Shown: positions 1-10,137, numbered from the stretch's first letter. The stretch is DNA of 35,575 nt from Rubrivivax sp. (GCA_030680415.1 JAUXVE010000130.1:1-35575); one strand, 5' to 3'. Numbers and translations: made by a program. The notes: generated by a model not told the origin, from the sequence alone.

Positions 1-341
1 TGCGGCCCGGCGGCGCTGCCGGCGGCGGCGCGGGTGGCGCGGGCACGTTCGACACGCGCCGCGGCCGTGGCCAGGCCGGGGCTGGCGGACTGCGCGGCGT
101 CGACAAGTTCGGTCAGCAGCGGATCCTTGAAGCGGCCCCACCAGGCCAGCAGATCGGCGTCGCTGGCGAGCGCACCGCCCACCGGCGGCGCCACGCCTGG
201 GGCCGGTGCCTGCCAGGCGGCCGGCGCGGTCGACGACAGCTGCGGTGCCGGCGGCAGCACGGCGGTCGTGCAGGCGCCCAGCACGATGGCCAGGGCCGCG
301 GACAGGCCGGCCGTGCCCGTCGCACTCCGGCGCCGCCTCAT
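1..341 (-). CDS. NodT-family outer-membrane efflux lipoprotein, N-terminal part
   Basis: The first 113 residues of an outer-membrane factor of the kind that pairs with RND pumps; the gene runs off the left edge. The N-terminus is arginine-rich, followed by a hydrophobic stretch and a lipobox ending LGAC (Cys near residue 25), so the mature protein should be a lipoprotein. After a Pro/Ala-rich linker comes the motif LLAWWGRFKDPLLTELVDAA and then an alpha-helical segment with AARVERARA, the usual entry into the first TolC-like repeat. Its ATG overlaps the stop of the TetR-type regulator as ATGA, so the two are probably co-transcribed and the regulator likely controls this efflux system. The pump and adaptor genes would lie outside the window. 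The family is clear; the substrate is unknown. Confidence 0.8.
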   Translation of the reverse strand, partial: MRRRRSATGTAGLSAALAIVLGACTTAVLPPAPQLSSTAPAAWQAPAPGVAPPVGGALASDADLLAWWGRFKDPLLTELVDAAQSASPGLATAAARVERARATRAAAGSAAGP

Positions 342-1060
342 GGCTGCGCCTGCCCCGCCGGCACGCCGCCTCGGCGCCGGACCTCGGCCTGCACCATGGC
401 GTGGCCGAACATCGCCAGCCGCTCGGCCCAGATGTCGACCGCCGCGGCACCGTCCATCAGCCCCGGCGCCACGCGGTCGGTGACGTCGCGGCCGACGTGC
501 ATGTGCACGCCCAGGCCGGCCAGCGCGACGGCCAGTCTTTGCAGGTCGGCGTCGGGCGCGGCAAGGCCGAAGTGGCGGCACAGCACCACCAGCAGCGCGT
601 CGTGCATGGGCTGGATGCCGCGGGCCAGTTCCTCGTCCCACAGACCCGTGGGTTCGAGCAGTTCGCGAAAACGCAGCTTCATGCACAGCCGCGACACGTC
701 GCCCTGCTTCAGCGGCTCCAGGAAGCCGGCGTAGAAACCGCGGATGGCGTCGTCCAGGCTCGCCGCCGGGTCGCTGCAGCGCGTCAGGTTCTCGCCCGGC
801 GTGCAGCCCAGGGGCTCGAAGAACGCAGCGCGGTACAAACCCGCCTTGTCGCCGAAGTAGTAGCTGATGGCGGCCACGTTGACATGCGCTGCCTCGGCCA
901 GCTCGCGCGTGGAGGTCTGCGCGTAGCCCCGCAGCGCGAACAGGCGCAGCCCGGCCAGCAGCAGGCGCTGGCGTGCGTCGTGGGTCTCGGGCGCGCCGCC
1001 GGTGGCCGCGTCGCGGTCGCCGGCATGCTCGGGCACGGCGCGGTGTGCAGGGGGTTCCAT
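338..1060 (-). CDS. TetR/AcrR-family repressor with CerR-like C-terminal domain
   Basis: A 240-residue DNA-binding repressor. The N-terminal helix-turn-helix is clear at about residues 33-75 (RQRLLLAGLRLFALRGYAQT, then TRELAEAAHVNVAAISYYFG). The C-terminal half resembles the CerR/DUF1956 ligand domain (FLEPLKQGDVSRLCMKLRFRE and the segment after it). I chose the ATG at 1060 over an in-frame one at 1126, because a 16-bp palindrome at 1083-1098 would otherwise fall inside the coding sequence. The stop overlaps the start of the efflux lipoprotein gene as ATGA. Repression of its own efflux operon is inferred from this arrangement; the inducer cannot be told from sequence. Confidence 0.85.
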   Translation of the reverse strand: MEPPAHRAVPEHAGDRDAATGGAPETHDARQRLLLAGLRLFALRGYAQTSTRELAEAAHVNVAAISYYFGDKAGLYRAAFFEPLGCTPGENLTRCSDPAASLDDAIRGFYAGFLEPLKQGDVSRLCMKLRFRELLEPTGLWDEELARGIQPMHDALLVVLCRHFGLAAPDADLQRLAVALAGLGVHMHVGRDVTDRVAPGLMDGAAAVDIWAERLAMFGHAMVQAEVRRRGGVPAGQAQP

Positions 1061-1082
1061 GCCGCGCAGTGTAGGCAACAAA

Positions 1083-1098
1083 TCAAACGATTGTTTAA
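1083..1098. promoter_or_regulatory. Putative TetR-type operator
   Basis: Imperfect 16-bp palindrome TCAAACGATTGTTTAA, with arms AAAC/GTTT, 22 bp upstream of the chosen start of the TetR-type gene. It is an AT-rich patch in very GC-rich surroundings, as expected of an operator overlapping a promoter. Autoregulation is inferred. Confidence 0.45.
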
Positions 1099-1171
1099 GC
1101 CATGACGAGAGACCCGCGATCGCCACGACCCAGGCGGCGCCGGAGCGGCCCGTCCGCGGCCGGCGCAGTGC

Positions 1172-4100
1172 TCAGGTCAGGATGTCGGGCGCCGCTGCGG
1201 CGGCGTACTGGGCCACCAGCGACAGCAGTTCTTCTTCGGCATACGGCTTGCCGAGGTAGTGTTGCACGCCGAGTTCGGCTGCGTAGTCGCGGTGCTTCTG
1301 CGCGATGCGAGAGGTGATCATGACCACCGGCAGGTCGGCCAGGCGCGGGTCGGCGCGCACGTTGCGCACGAGGTCGAAGCCGTCCATGCGCGGCATCTCG
1401 ATGTCGGTCAGCAAGACCACCGGCCGCTCCTCGGCCAGCCGCTCCAGCGCCTCCAGGCCGTCCTTGGCGAGCACGACGCGCCAGCCCTCGCGCACCAGCA
1501 GGCGCTGGGTGACGCGGCGCACGGTGAGCGAGTCGTCGACCACCATCACCATCGGTGTACGGGCCGGCGCCGCGGCGGGCGTCTGCGCGCCGGGCACGGC
1601 CGCGCCGCTGCGCATGAGGGAGCGCGCCGACTCGGCGTAGATACTGGCCAGCGCCACCGGGTTGTAGATCAGGGCCACCGCGCCCGAGGGCAGCAGCGTC
1701 ACGCCGACCAGGCCGGGCAGCCGCGCCAGTTGCGGGCCGATGTTCTTGACCACCACTTCCTGGTTGCCCACCACTTCGTCGACGTGCACCGCGACACGTT
1801 GCGCCGCGCTGCGGATGACCACCACCGCCTGCGCACGGCCGTCGGCGGCGCCGCGGCTGCCGGTGTGCAGCAGCGCGGCCAGCCAGAAGAAGGGCAGGGC
1901 CAGACCTTCATGGTCGATCGAACCCTCGGCATAGGCCCGTTCGACCTCGGCCACCGGCACCCGCCGCACGACCTCGATCAGCGTCGACGGCACCGCCACC
2001 CGCAGTTCGCCGCAGCGCAGCATCACCACCTGCGTGACCGCCGTGGTCAGTGGCAGCAGCAGCTTGAAGCGGGTGCCCTGCCCGCGGCTGCTGACGGTTT
2101 CGATGCGGCCACCCATGGCGATGACCTCGGCGCGCACGACGTCCAGCCCGACACCGCGGCCGGCGAGCTCGGTCACGCTGTCGACGGTGCTGAAACCGGG
2201 GCTGTAGATCAGCTGCGCCAGCTCGGCGTCGGAGGCCGTGTGCTCGGGCGCGATGAGGCCGCGCTCGACCGCACGCTGGCGGATGCGCTGCAGGTCGAGG
2301 CCGGCGCCGTCGTCGGCAATCTCCACCGCCACTTCGTTGCCGGCCTGCGCCACAGCGATGGTGATGCGGCCAGCGGCCTCCTTGCCGGCCTGTTCGCGCT
2401 CGGCCGGCGCTTCGATGCCGTGCGCCACGGCATTGCGCAGCAGATGCTCGAAAGGCCCCGTCATGCGTTCGAGCACGCCGCGGTCGATTTCGATGGCGCC
2501 GCCTTCGATGTCCAGCCGCACCTGCCTGCCCGCGTCCTTGGCCGCCTGGCGCACGGTGCGGTACAGGCGGTCGGCCATGCTCTCGAATTCGACCATGCGC
2601 GTGCGCAGCAGGTCGTCCTGCAGCTCCCGCGTCAGGCGCGCCTGCGCCGCCAGTTCGTCCTCGGTCGACTGCACCGTGCGCTGCAGGCTGCGTTGCAGCG
2701 TGGCGACGTCGTTCACCGATTCGGCCATGAAGCGCGTCAGCTCCTGGAAGCGCGTGAAGCGGTCCATCTCCAGCGGGTCGAAAGTCAGGGACGCCACCTT
2801 GGCGGCCTCGATGCGCGAGCCGATCTGCGTTTCGGCCTGCAGTTCGATGTCGCGCAGCTGACGGCGCATGCGGTCCAGGCTGTCGCTGAGCTCGGACAAC
2901 CAGGTCTGCAGCTGGCGCACATCGGTGTCCATGCGGGCGCGCGTGATGCTTACTTCGCCGGCGGAGTTGACGAGGCGGTCGAGCAGCGCGGCGCGCACGC
3001 GCACCACGACGGCACCGCCCGCGGGCCGCTCGGCAGCCATTTCCACCAGGCCTTCGGCAGCCGCCTCGGCCGCCACAAGACGCTGCCAATCGACGGCCAC
3101 CGGGGGCACGGCGGCCGCCACCTCGGCCGCCGCCGCGGCGGGTTCGGCAACAGGGCCGGGCTCGAGCGCAGCTGCGGTCGCCGCCGCCGCAGCCGGCTCG
3201 GCGCTCGGCTCGGCGCTCGGCTCGGCGGCGGCTTCGGCGCGCGCGTGCGCGGCCGGCACGCGCAGGGCATCGAAGGCCGACGCCATGGCGTCGGCGCGGC
3301 CCAGCAGCGGCTCGACGTCTGCAGCCGACGCCGAACCGCGCGCCGCCAGCCCTTCGATCGCGGTTTCGAGCCGGTGCGCCATTTCACCCAGGCGCATTGC
3401 GCCGGCCAGGCGCGCGCCGCCCTTGAAGGTGTGCAGCGTGCGCAGGCAGGCCGACGCCGCATCCAGCGCCTGCGGCTGCTCCAGCCAATCGCGCAGCCGC
3501 GTCTGCAGCTGCGGCAGCAGTTCGTCGGCCTCCTCCTCGAAGATCGGGAACAGCTCGTCGTCCACGGCATCGACGGCGTCGATGTCCTCGTCGCCCTGTG
3601 TCACCGGTGTCGCGGCAGCGGGCTCGGCGAGCAGATCGAACGCCGACTCGGCGCCGGCGGCGGGTACCGGCTCCGGCTCCGGCGCCAGCCGCTCGTGCAG
3701 CGCCAGCCGCTCCATCAGCTCGGGCGCCACCGGGCGCAGGAAACCGGCGGCAAACTGGTGCAGCAGGCGCCGGATTTCGTCGGCCGCTTCGTTGAACAAC
3801 TCCGGCTCGCCGGCGCGGCCGTGGCCGGCGGCGTGCGAACGCATCAACGCGTGCTCGAGCGCACGGGCCAGCGCCGAGAGCTCGCCGTAGCCCACCGTGG
3901 CCGAACTGCCGGCCATCGAATGCGCCAGCGCGACGCTGGTCTCGGGCACCGGGTGGCGATCGTGTTCGAGCGCCCACTCGGCCAGCTGGATGCCGAGCCG
4001 GCGCGACAGTTCGTCGGCCTCGTTGAGGTAGATGTTGAACAGCGGGATGCCGATACGCAGCGGCCCGATGACCTTGACCTGCTCGTCCTCCGAAGCCGCG

Positions 4101-7100
4101 CCCTCGGCGGCCGCCTCGGGCAGTTCCACGGGCGCTGGTTCGGCCGGGCGCAAGTCGCTCGCCGACGGCACTTCGGTCGGCGCGTCTTGCGGCTCGTTCA
4201 CCACTTCCGGCGCCGCCATGTCGGGATCCGGCAGCGGCGCTGGCTCGGGTGCGGACGGCGTGGACGCCGTCGGCGGCGGGAACATCAGATCGACGAACCC
4301 GGCGTCCATTTCCAGGGTCTGGACCTCGGGCGCAGGCAGGTCCCCGGCACCGGTCTCGGGCTGCAGCGCCTCCAGCGGCAGGTCGAGCAGACCCGGCGGC
4401 GGCGCATCGATGTCCGCCGCGGCCGGCACCGGTGCAGCGGGCGCGGGCGACACCGTGAGCAGGTCCCGGTCGAGATCGAAGTCCAGGGCATAGGCCGGCG
4501 CCGGCTCGGCAGGCGCCGCCACCGGCTCGGTCGCTGCCGGCTGACCCAGCTCGAGCAGGCCGAAGTCCAGGTCGGCAGCACTCGGCAGGTCGGGTACGCG
4601 CAGCGTCAGGGACTCCAAGGCGGCCGGGACCGGCTCGGCCGGAGCCTCGTCGCCGAGATCGAATTCGAAGTCGAGCCCCAGCGGCGCCGGGGCCGGCGCC
4701 GGCGCCGGCGGCGTGACCGGCGGCAGGGTGATCGTGGTGTCCCAGGTGTGCGCAGGCTCGGGCGGCATGGGCGCCAACTCGAAATCTGCCACCGCTGCAG
4801 GTTCGGCAAGCACCGACACGGGCTCCGGCTCGGCTGCCACTGCCGGCGGCGGCGACTCGAGCGTCAGCCGCACGCCATCCAGGCGCAGCGAGTCGGCCGC
4901 CTTGGCCACGGCCGCGGCACGGTGGCCCTCGTCGCGGCCGGCGGCGATGGCCTCGACCCAGGCACCCAGGCAGTCGAGCACTTCGCCGCTGAAGAGTCGC
5001 AGCGGCTGGTCCATCAGCGGCGCATGCGCCAGTCGGGCGTTGAACAGCTGCTCGCAGGCCCAGGCGGCGTCGCCGAATTCGGGCAGCCCGACCATGCGTG
5101 CGCTGCCCTTGAGCGTATGGAAGACACGCCGCACGGTCGCCATGTCGCCGTTGCTTTCGGGTGTGTCGGCCAGCCGCTCCAGGGCGTTGCGCGCGTCGGC
5201 AATCACTTCGCGCGCCTCTTCGATGAAGATCTCGCGCACCTCGGCGTTGTCTTCCATGCCGGTGCCGCCGGGCACCGGCGGCGGCGGCGCTGGTGGCGAC
5301 AGTGCCTCGGCGGTGGCCGGTGCATGCGTGGCCATGGCCTCGGACAGCTCGAGATCGGCGAAGGCCGAGATGCGTTCGGGCTGACCCATCACCGCGCTCA
5401 GGCTGCCGGTCTCGGCGTCGAAGCGGAACAGCGACTTGGCCAGCGCCGGCTGCACGCTGATCATGTCGATGAGGAAGCTCAGGGCGCCGAGGTTGTCGGC
5501 CAGACGGTCGAAGGTACCGGTCTGGATCGCGCGCTGAGGATCGACTTCCGTCTGCGCCAGCTGGTCCACCGCGTCGCGCATGTGCAGCACGGCCTGCGAG
5601 GCCTGGCTCAGGCCCATCACCGAGAACACGCCACGCATGGCCGACAGCTGCGCCGGCACCGGGATCAGCACCTCGCGCCGGGCCGGATCGCGGAAATACT
5701 GGTCGATCTGCTTTTCCACCTCGGACAGCGAAGCGCGCAACTCCTGCACCACGCTGCCCATGGTCTGGCGGTCGCTGACGCGACGGTACAGCTCCTCCAT
5801 CCAGACCTCGAGCGGCTGCGCTTCGGCACCGCTGCGAACGCTGTCGATGCGCCGCGCGAGATGCTGCACCCGGGCGGCCAGATCGGGGTGGTCGAGTTCG
5901 CCGTCATCGAGCGTGGCGTCGACGTAGAGCATGCCTGTGGCGACCTCCATCGCCAGCGCCGCGGGCGGCGCCGTCGCCGCAGCCACCGTCTGCGCGACCG
6001 CGGCTTGCAGCGCCTGCGCCAGCACCTCGCCTGCGGGCAGCAAGCGCTGCAGCGAGTCACCGACGAGCGCAAACTGTTCGGCGAGGCCGCTCAGGCGGTG
6101 CAGTTCCTCGCCCGCCACCGCAGACCAGGCGTCCTTGGCAGCGGCGACGCGCTTCCTGGCCTGCGACACCGTCGCCGGGTCGAAGCGGCCCAGGTTGGCG
6201 GCCTCGTAGTCGGCGGTGGGCCGCTCGTCCAGGCGCCAGGCCAGCCTCACCGCGGCCAGCCGTGGCGCCGGGTAGCCGGCCTGCGGCGGCCTGGCGTGGC
6301 TGCAGAAGAACAGCAGGTCCTGCGCCAGCCGGTCGGAGATCTCGTGCTGGCCGCGCATGCTCATACGCAGCTGCGCCAGCAGCCGCGACGCGATGCGCTT
6401 GGTGTGGACGTCGCTGGCCAGCAGTCCAACAGCCTGGGCCTCGAACATCGCCGCCGCCAGCTGCCAGAAGGTCGCCAGGTGCGTGCTGCCGCCGCCCAGG
6501 CCGGCGCCGGCGCGGCTGCCATCGCGCGCGCCCGCGCCGAGGTCGGCACAGAGGTCGCTCATGTGCGCCAGGGCGCTGCGGCTGGGCTCGCGCATCAGCG
6601 TGAGCACCAAGGCTTCCATGGCGCTGCGCGCCTCGTCGCCGGCATGGCGCGGCTGCGCGGAGGCATCCGCAGGCAGCTCGAGCCACTGCCAGTCGATGCG
6701 CCACAGGTCGGCCGGGTGGATACGGTCGGCGCGGGCGAGTTGCTGCGCGTCGCGGTACTGCGGGAACAGCATCACCGGCGACACCGGCTTGCCGGCGAGC
6801 TGGCGGCCGAGGAAGTCGAGCAGCGCGAAGGACAGGTGCTCCACCGTCTCCACCGCCGCCAGGTTGACCAGGGCCGGCCGCGCCACCAGGCGCTGCACCA
6901 CCGCTTCGCTGGCGCGCAGCACGTCGGCCGCCGCCGGCAGGCCGACCAGTTCCAGCGCACCCACCCCCTGGTGCAGGTGCGAGCGCGCGGTGCGCAGCAC
7001 GGCCGGGTCCACGGCATCGACATCCGACCCCGCCGCCGCTTCGGATTCCCTGAGGTAACGCCGCAGCGCCTTGTGCGCCGTCTCCAGCGAACGGCGCAGC

Positions 7101-7174
7101 TCGACGTGGACCCAGGCCAGGGCGCTGAGGTCGTCGTCGCGGCCGACGTTGACGGTGTCGATGGTGTCCTGCAT
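1172..7174 (-). CDS. chpA: ChpA/PilL-type hybrid chemosensory histidine kinase
   Basis: A 2000-residue CheA-like kinase of the Pil-Chp pathway, which couples PilJ signalling to type IV pilus extension and retraction. Domains seen in order: an N-terminal ChpA region with a degenerate Hpt-like segment (HLHQGVGALELVG, near 66-78); Hpt with phospho-acceptor His686 (HTLKGSARMVG); a long Pro/Ala/Glu-rich linker, about 760-1040; a second Hpt-like domain with His1085 (AHSMAGSSATVG); a third Hpt with His1248 (HTFKGGARLAG); the CheA dimerisation helices; a HATPase with N-box Asn1581 and DDGAG at 1621-1625; a CheW-like domain from about 1708; and a C-terminal receiver with acidic pair Asp1880/1881, phospho-acceptor Asp1924 and Lys1976. 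The gene begins 13 bp after pilJ and ends the operon. No strong Shine-Dalgarno precedes the ATG, which suggests translational coupling to pilJ. Confidence 0.95.
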   Translation of the reverse strand: MQDTIDTVNVGRDDDLSALAWVHVELRRSLETAHKALRRYLRESEAAAGSDVDAVDPAVLRTARSHLHQGVGALELVGLPAAADVLRASEAVVQRLVARPALVNLAAVETVEHLSFALLDFLGRQLAGKPVSPVMLFPQYRDAQQLARADRIHPADLWRIDWQWLELPADASAQPRHAGDEARSAMEALVLTLMREPSRSALAHMSDLCADLGAGARDGSRAGAGLGGGSTHLATFWQLAAAMFEAQAVGLLASDVHTKRIASRLLAQLRMSMRGQHEISDRLAQDLLFFCSHARPPQAGYPAPRLAAVRLAWRLDERPTADYEAANLGRFDPATVSQARKRVAAAKDAWSAVAGEELHRLSGLAEQFALVGDSLQRLLPAGEVLAQALQAAVAQTVAAATAPPAALAMEVATGMLYVDATLDDGELDHPDLAARVQHLARRIDSVRSGAEAQPLEVWMEELYRRVSDRQTMGSVVQELRASLSEVEKQIDQYFRDPARREVLIPVPAQLSAMRGVFSVMGLSQASQAVLHMRDAVDQLAQTEVDPQRAIQTGTFDRLADNLGALSFLIDMISVQPALAKSLFRFDAETGSLSAVMGQPERISAFADLELSEAMATHAPATAEALSPPAPPPPVPGGTGMEDNAEVREIFIEEAREVIADARNALERLADTPESNGDMATVRRVFHTLKGSARMVGLPEFGDAAWACEQLFNARLAHAPLMDQPLRLFSGEVLDCLGAWVEAIAAGRDEGHRAAAVAKAADSLRLDGVRLTLESPPPAVAAEPEPVSVLAEPAAVADFELAPMPPEPAHTWDTTITLPPVTPPAPAPAPAPLGLDFEFDLGDEAPAEPVPAALESLTLRVPDLPSAADLDFGLLELGQPAATEPVAAPAEPAPAYALDFDLDRDLLTVSPAPAAPVPAAADIDAPPPGLLDLPLEALQPETGAGDLPAPEVQTLEMDAGFVDLMFPPPTASTPSAPEPAPLPDPDMAAPEVVNEPQDAPTEVPSASDLRPAEPAPVELPEAAAEGAASEDEQVKVIGPLRIGIPLFNIYLNEADELSRRLGIQLAEWALEHDRHPVPETSVALAHSMAGSSATVGYGELSALARALEHALMRSHAAGHGRAGEPELFNEAADEIRRLLHQFAAGFLRPVAPELMERLALHERLAPEPEPVPAAGAESAFDLLAEPAAATPVTQGDEDIDAVDAVDDELFPIFEEEADELLPQLQTRLRDWLEQPQALDAASACLRTLHTFKGGARLAGAMRLGEMAHRLETAIEGLAARGSASAADVEPLLGRADAMASAFDALRVPAAHARAEAAAEPSAEPSAEPAAAAATAAALEPGPVAEPAAAAAEVAAAVPPVAVDWQRLVAAEAAAEGLVEMAAERPAGGAVVVRVRAALLDRLVNSAGEVSITRARMDTDVRQLQTWLSELSDSLDRMRRQLRDIELQAETQIGSRIEAAKVASLTFDPLEMDRFTRFQELTRFMAESVNDVATLQRSLQRTVQSTEDELAAQARLTRELQDDLLRTRMVEFESMADRLYRTVRQAAKDAGRQVRLDIEGGAIEIDRGVLERMTGPFEHLLRNAVAHGIEAPAEREQAGKEAAGRITIAVAQAGNEVAVEIADDGAGLDLQRIRQRAVERGLIAPEHTASDAELAQLIYSPGFSTVDSVTELAGRGVGLDVVRAEVIAMGGRIETVSSRGQGTRFKLLLPLTTAVTQVVMLRCGELRVAVPSTLIEVVRRVPVAEVERAYAEGSIDHEGLALPFFWLAALLHTGSRGAADGRAQAVVVIRSAAQRVAVHVDEVVGNQEVVVKNIGPQLARLPGLVGVTLLPSGAVALIYNPVALASIYAESARSLMRSGAAVPGAQTPAAAPARTPMVMVVDDSLTVRRVTQRLLVREGWRVVLAKDGLEALERLAEERPVVLLTDIEMPRMDGFDLVRNVRADPRLADLPVVMITSRIAQKHRDYAAELGVQHYLGKPYAEEELLSLVAQYAAAAAPDILT

Positions 7175-7187
7175 CGGGCGCCGAAGA

Positions 7188-9503
7188 TCAGCCGATCCTG
7201 AATCGTGCCACCGAGGTCTTCAGTTCCTCGGCCGTGCGCGACAGCTCGCGCACCATCTGGGCCGTGGAGCGGGTGCCCTCGGAGGTCTGCTCGGTGACGG
7301 CGAAGATGTGCTGGATGTTGACCGCCACGACGTTGGCCGATTCCGCCTCGCGCAGCGCCTCGGCCGAGATGCGGGCGATCAGCTCCGACAGCTCGTGCGT
7401 GACGCGGTCGATGTCGGCCAGCGCGGTGCCGGCGGCATCGGACAGCCGTGCACCTTCGACCACGCCCTGCGTGCTGCGCTCCATGGCCGCCACCGCGTCC
7501 TGGGTGTCGGTCTGGATGGTGCGCACGATGGCCGCGATCTGCCGCGTGGCATCGCCCGAGCGCTCGGCCAGGCGCTGCACTTCCTCGGCCACGACGCTGA
7601 AGCCACGGCCGGCCTCGCCGGCACTGGCGGCCTGGATGGCGGCATTGAGCGCCAGCACGTTGGTCTGCTCGGTGATGTCGGAGATGAGTTCGGTGATCTC
7701 GCCGATCTCCTGCGAGCTTTCGCCCAGGCGCTTGATGCGCTTGGAGGTTTCCTGGATCTGGTCGCGGATCGAGTTCATGCCGCCGATGGTGTCGTTCACC
7801 GCAGTCCGACCCGTCTCGGCCGCGCGCAGCGACTGCCGCGCCACCGCGGCGGTTTGCTGCGCCTGCGCCGACACGTCGTTGATGCGGCCGGCCATCTTCA
7901 GCACCGACTCGCCGGTGTCGCGGATCTCGCGCAGCTGCTCGGTGGAGGCGGCCAGCAGCTCGGTCGAGGTCTGCTCGACCCGCGAGGTGGTTTCGGTCAC
8001 GCGGGCCACCGTGCTCTGCACCTGCGACACCAGCGTGCGCAGCTCTTCCACGGTGTAGTTCACCGAGTCGGCGATGGCGCCGGTGATGTCCTCGGTGACG
8101 GTGGCCTGCTGCGTGAGGTCGCCTTCGGCCACCAGCTGCAGCTCGTTCATCAGGCGCAGGATGGCCGCCTGGTTGGCGTCGTTCACACGCTTGGCTTCCT
8201 GCTCCTGGCGCTCGGCCTCGAAACGCTGGGCATCGGCGACGCGCGAGCGGTGGGTCTGGTCGCGCACGAACAGGCGCAGCAGCCCGAGGGCGCCGGCCGC
8301 CAGCAGCAGCGCCGACAGCAGGCCGGCCAACAGATGCACGCCGCTGAAGCCGGTCGCGGCGCCCAGGCCCTGCTGCAGGCCCTCCAGGCCCAGGCGCAAG
8401 GGTTCGCTGTCGGCCACGATCGCGGACTGCGCCGCACGTGCCGCGCGCAGACCGGCGCGCTGGTCCAGGATCGCACCCGCGGTGGCGCGCAGCTGCTCGT
8501 ATCGCACCAGCAGGTCCTGCAGCGGCTCGCGCGCCTGCAGCTCGCGGGTGCCGGGCAGGCGCAGGTCGGCGTTGCCGTCGAGCAGACCTTGCGTGATGAC
8601 GCGGAACAGATTCAGGTCGTCGCCGAGCGCGAGCACGGCCTTCTCGTCCGTGCTCTCGGCGCTGAGCGACTCGTTGGCGCTGCGGCCGATGCGCTGGGAC
8701 AGCATCGCCAGCCTGCCCACGGCCGACAGCTCGGCGGCCGAAGCGCCGCCCTGCAACTTGAGCGCAGCGACGGTCTCGGTCGCCTTCAGCAGCTCGTCAG
8801 ACTGGCCGTTGATCGCCTGCAAGGCCTGCCCCGCCTCGACCAGCGCCTGCTGCTGCCCCAGCACCACGGCGGTGTTCTTCGCGCTGCGGTCGACCAGCGG
8901 CGCCAGCGCCTCCAGCGGCTCCTGCAACGCAGCCGGCACCGCCGCGTCACCGGCTTTCAGGTTGCCGACATGTCGCGCCAGCGCGTCGCTGCTGTCCTTG
9001 ACCGCGGGGAATGCCTTCTCGTCGCCCACCAGCGCCTGCGACACCGACCTGGCCAGGCGTTGCGACTGCGTCGTGGCCTGGCTGGCGGCCGTCAGTTGCG
9101 CCGCGCTGCGGCTGCCGACACCGAGCACGAGCACCGCCGTCACCAGCAGGCCCAGCAGGCCGAGCGCAAACAGCGCCGTCAGCCAGCGCTGCTGGCGCGC
9201 CAGCGGCCAGGCGCCGATCAGCGGCAAGCCGCTGGAAGAGACTTCGGGACGCGCCAGCGCGCCGGGCTGGCCGCTGTCGCCGGCCAGCTCCGAGGGCATG
9301 GCCTCGGAGATGATCGACGAATCGCTGTCGCCGCGGGCGGCGCCGGGCGCGAACGCGCTGTGGCCCAGGCGCACCGTGGCCTCCATCGCGTTGGCGGGAT
9401 CGGACGAGTCGTCGAACGGCGGCGCCGCGCGGTCGGCATCGGCAGCGCCGTCGGCCTCGTGCCGGGCACGGCCGGGGGCCTTGATCCTGTCCAGGAAGCT
9501 CAT
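7188..9503 (-). CDS. pilJ: PilJ-type methyl-accepting chemotaxis protein
   Basis: A 771-residue membrane chemoreceptor for the Pil-Chp system. A first membrane helix lies at about 107-130 after RQQRW, then a periplasmic PilJ-type sensor of about 250 residues, a second helix near 388-410, a HAMP-like linker, and the MCP signalling hairpin at about 611-647 ([20 protein letters not shown], then [13 protein letters not shown]). The roughly 105-residue cytoplasmic N-terminal extension before TM1, rich in Asp, Ser and Ala, is long and looks disordered. A ribosome site GAAGAGGACGAC directly precedes the ATG. The gene lies between pilI and chpA, as in other Pil-Chp operons. No CheB-type methylesterase or CheR is encoded nearby. 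Confidence 0.93.
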   Translation of the reverse strand: MSFLDRIKAPGRARHEADGAADADRAAPPFDDSSDPANAMEATVRLGHSAFAPGAARGDSDSSIISEAMPSELAGDSGQPGALARPEVSSSGLPLIGAWPLARQQRWLTALFALGLLGLLVTAVLVLGVGSRSAAQLTAASQATTQSQRLARSVSQALVGDEKAFPAVKDSSDALARHVGNLKAGDAAVPAALQEPLEALAPLVDRSAKNTAVVLGQQQALVEAGQALQAINGQSDELLKATETVAALKLQGGASAAELSAVGRLAMLSQRIGRSANESLSAESTDEKAVLALGDDLNLFRVITQGLLDGNADLRLPGTRELQAREPLQDLLVRYEQLRATAGAILDQRAGLRAARAAQSAIVADSEPLRLGLEGLQQGLGAATGFSGVHLLAGLLSALLLAAGALGLLRLFVRDQTHRSRVADAQRFEAERQEQEAKRVNDANQAAILRLMNELQLVAEGDLTQQATVTEDITGAIADSVNYTVEELRTLVSQVQSTVARVTETTSRVEQTSTELLAASTEQLREIRDTGESVLKMAGRINDVSAQAQQTAAVARQSLRAAETGRTAVNDTIGGMNSIRDQIQETSKRIKRLGESSQEIGEITELISDITEQTNVLALNAAIQAASAGEAGRGFSVVAEEVQRLAERSGDATRQIAAIVRTIQTDTQDAVAAMERSTQGVVEGARLSDAAGTALADIDRVTHELSELIARISAEALREAESANVVAVNIQHIFAVTEQTSEGTRSTAQMVRELSRTAEELKTSVARFRIG

Positions 9504-9570
9504 GTCGTCCTCTTCATCTCTGCAACGACGCCGCGCCGCGGAAGCGCGCGCATCGCAACGGCGCCCCGCC

Positions 9571-10098
9571 TCATGCGGCGATGGCGAGAAAGGGCCCGCT
9601 GCGCGACAGCAGGCTCAGGTCGATCTCCTGCCAGTGCCGCCCCTCGGCGTCGCACCACTGCTTCAGGGCGAAGGCCGGCCGCGGCTGGCCGTCCGGCGGC
9701 TCGGCCTGCAACTGGTCGGCGCTGCGCAGCCCGGCCAGGCGGTCGACGAGCACCGCGCATTGCGAGCCCAGTGCGGCGTTGAAGGCCAGCAGCCGCGACT
9801 GTTCGCGCAGCGCGTCGGCGGCACGCGGAATGCGCAGGCCGAGAAACGCGGCCAGGTCGACCACGCCATGCAACCCGCCGCGCAGATTGGCCACACCCAG
9901 GAACCAGGGCTGCGTGTGAGGCACCGGCTCGAGCGTGCCGACGGCAAAGATCTCGCCGGCCGTGGCCAGGGGCACCAGCAGGCCCTGGCCGGCGCATTCG
10001 AGCGCCAGCCACGACGCCTGACGGGCCTCGGTGCGCGCCAGCTGCAGCCGCGCTGCCAGTCGGCTTTGCAGTTCACGCAGCGCTTCTCGGTTGGCCAT
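9571..10098 (-). CDS. pilI: PilI, CheW-like adaptor
   Basis: A 175-residue CheW-domain protein that should bridge the PilJ receptor and the ChpA kinase. The CheW fold is visible in [20 protein letters not shown], then [23 protein letters not shown], which is the classic GV.NLRG..(L/V)DL block. I start at the ATG at 10098 ([11 protein letters not shown]). A longer in-frame extension to 10182 runs through the palindromic repeat and hairpin and has no family support. The start lacks a strong Shine-Dalgarno and is preceded by a perfect 7-bp-stem hairpin. It lies 168 bp from pilH, the only large gap in the operon, which is filled by a REP-like repeat. Confidence 0.9.
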   Translation of the reverse strand: MANREALRELQSRLAARLQLARTEARQASWLALECAGQGLLVPLATAGEIFAVGTLEPVPHTQPWFLGVANLRGGLHGVVDLAAFLGLRIPRAADALREQSRLLAFNAALGSQCAVLVDRLAGLRSADQLQAEPPDGQPRPAFALKQWCDAEGRHWQEIDLSLLSRSGPFLAIAA

Positions 10099-10108
10099 CG
10101 GGCGGCAG

Positions 10109-10125
10109 CTCTCAGCGTCTGAGAG
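10109..10125. repeat. Hairpin in the pilI leader
   Basis: Perfect inverted repeat CTCTCAG-CGT-CTGAGAG, 10 bp upstream of the pilI ATG. In the pilH-pilI mRNA it would form a short stem-loop close to the ribosome-binding region. It has no T-tract, so it is not a standard terminator. Confidence 0.4.
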
Positions 10126-10137
10126 GCTTTTGCATTC

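Noticed and set aside
1259..7201. A 1980-codon open frame on the plus strand across chpA
   Set aside because: It is antisense to a clearly recognisable multi-domain kinase. Its translation is Arg/His/Gln-rich with no domains, as expected from the mirror of GC3-biased codons.
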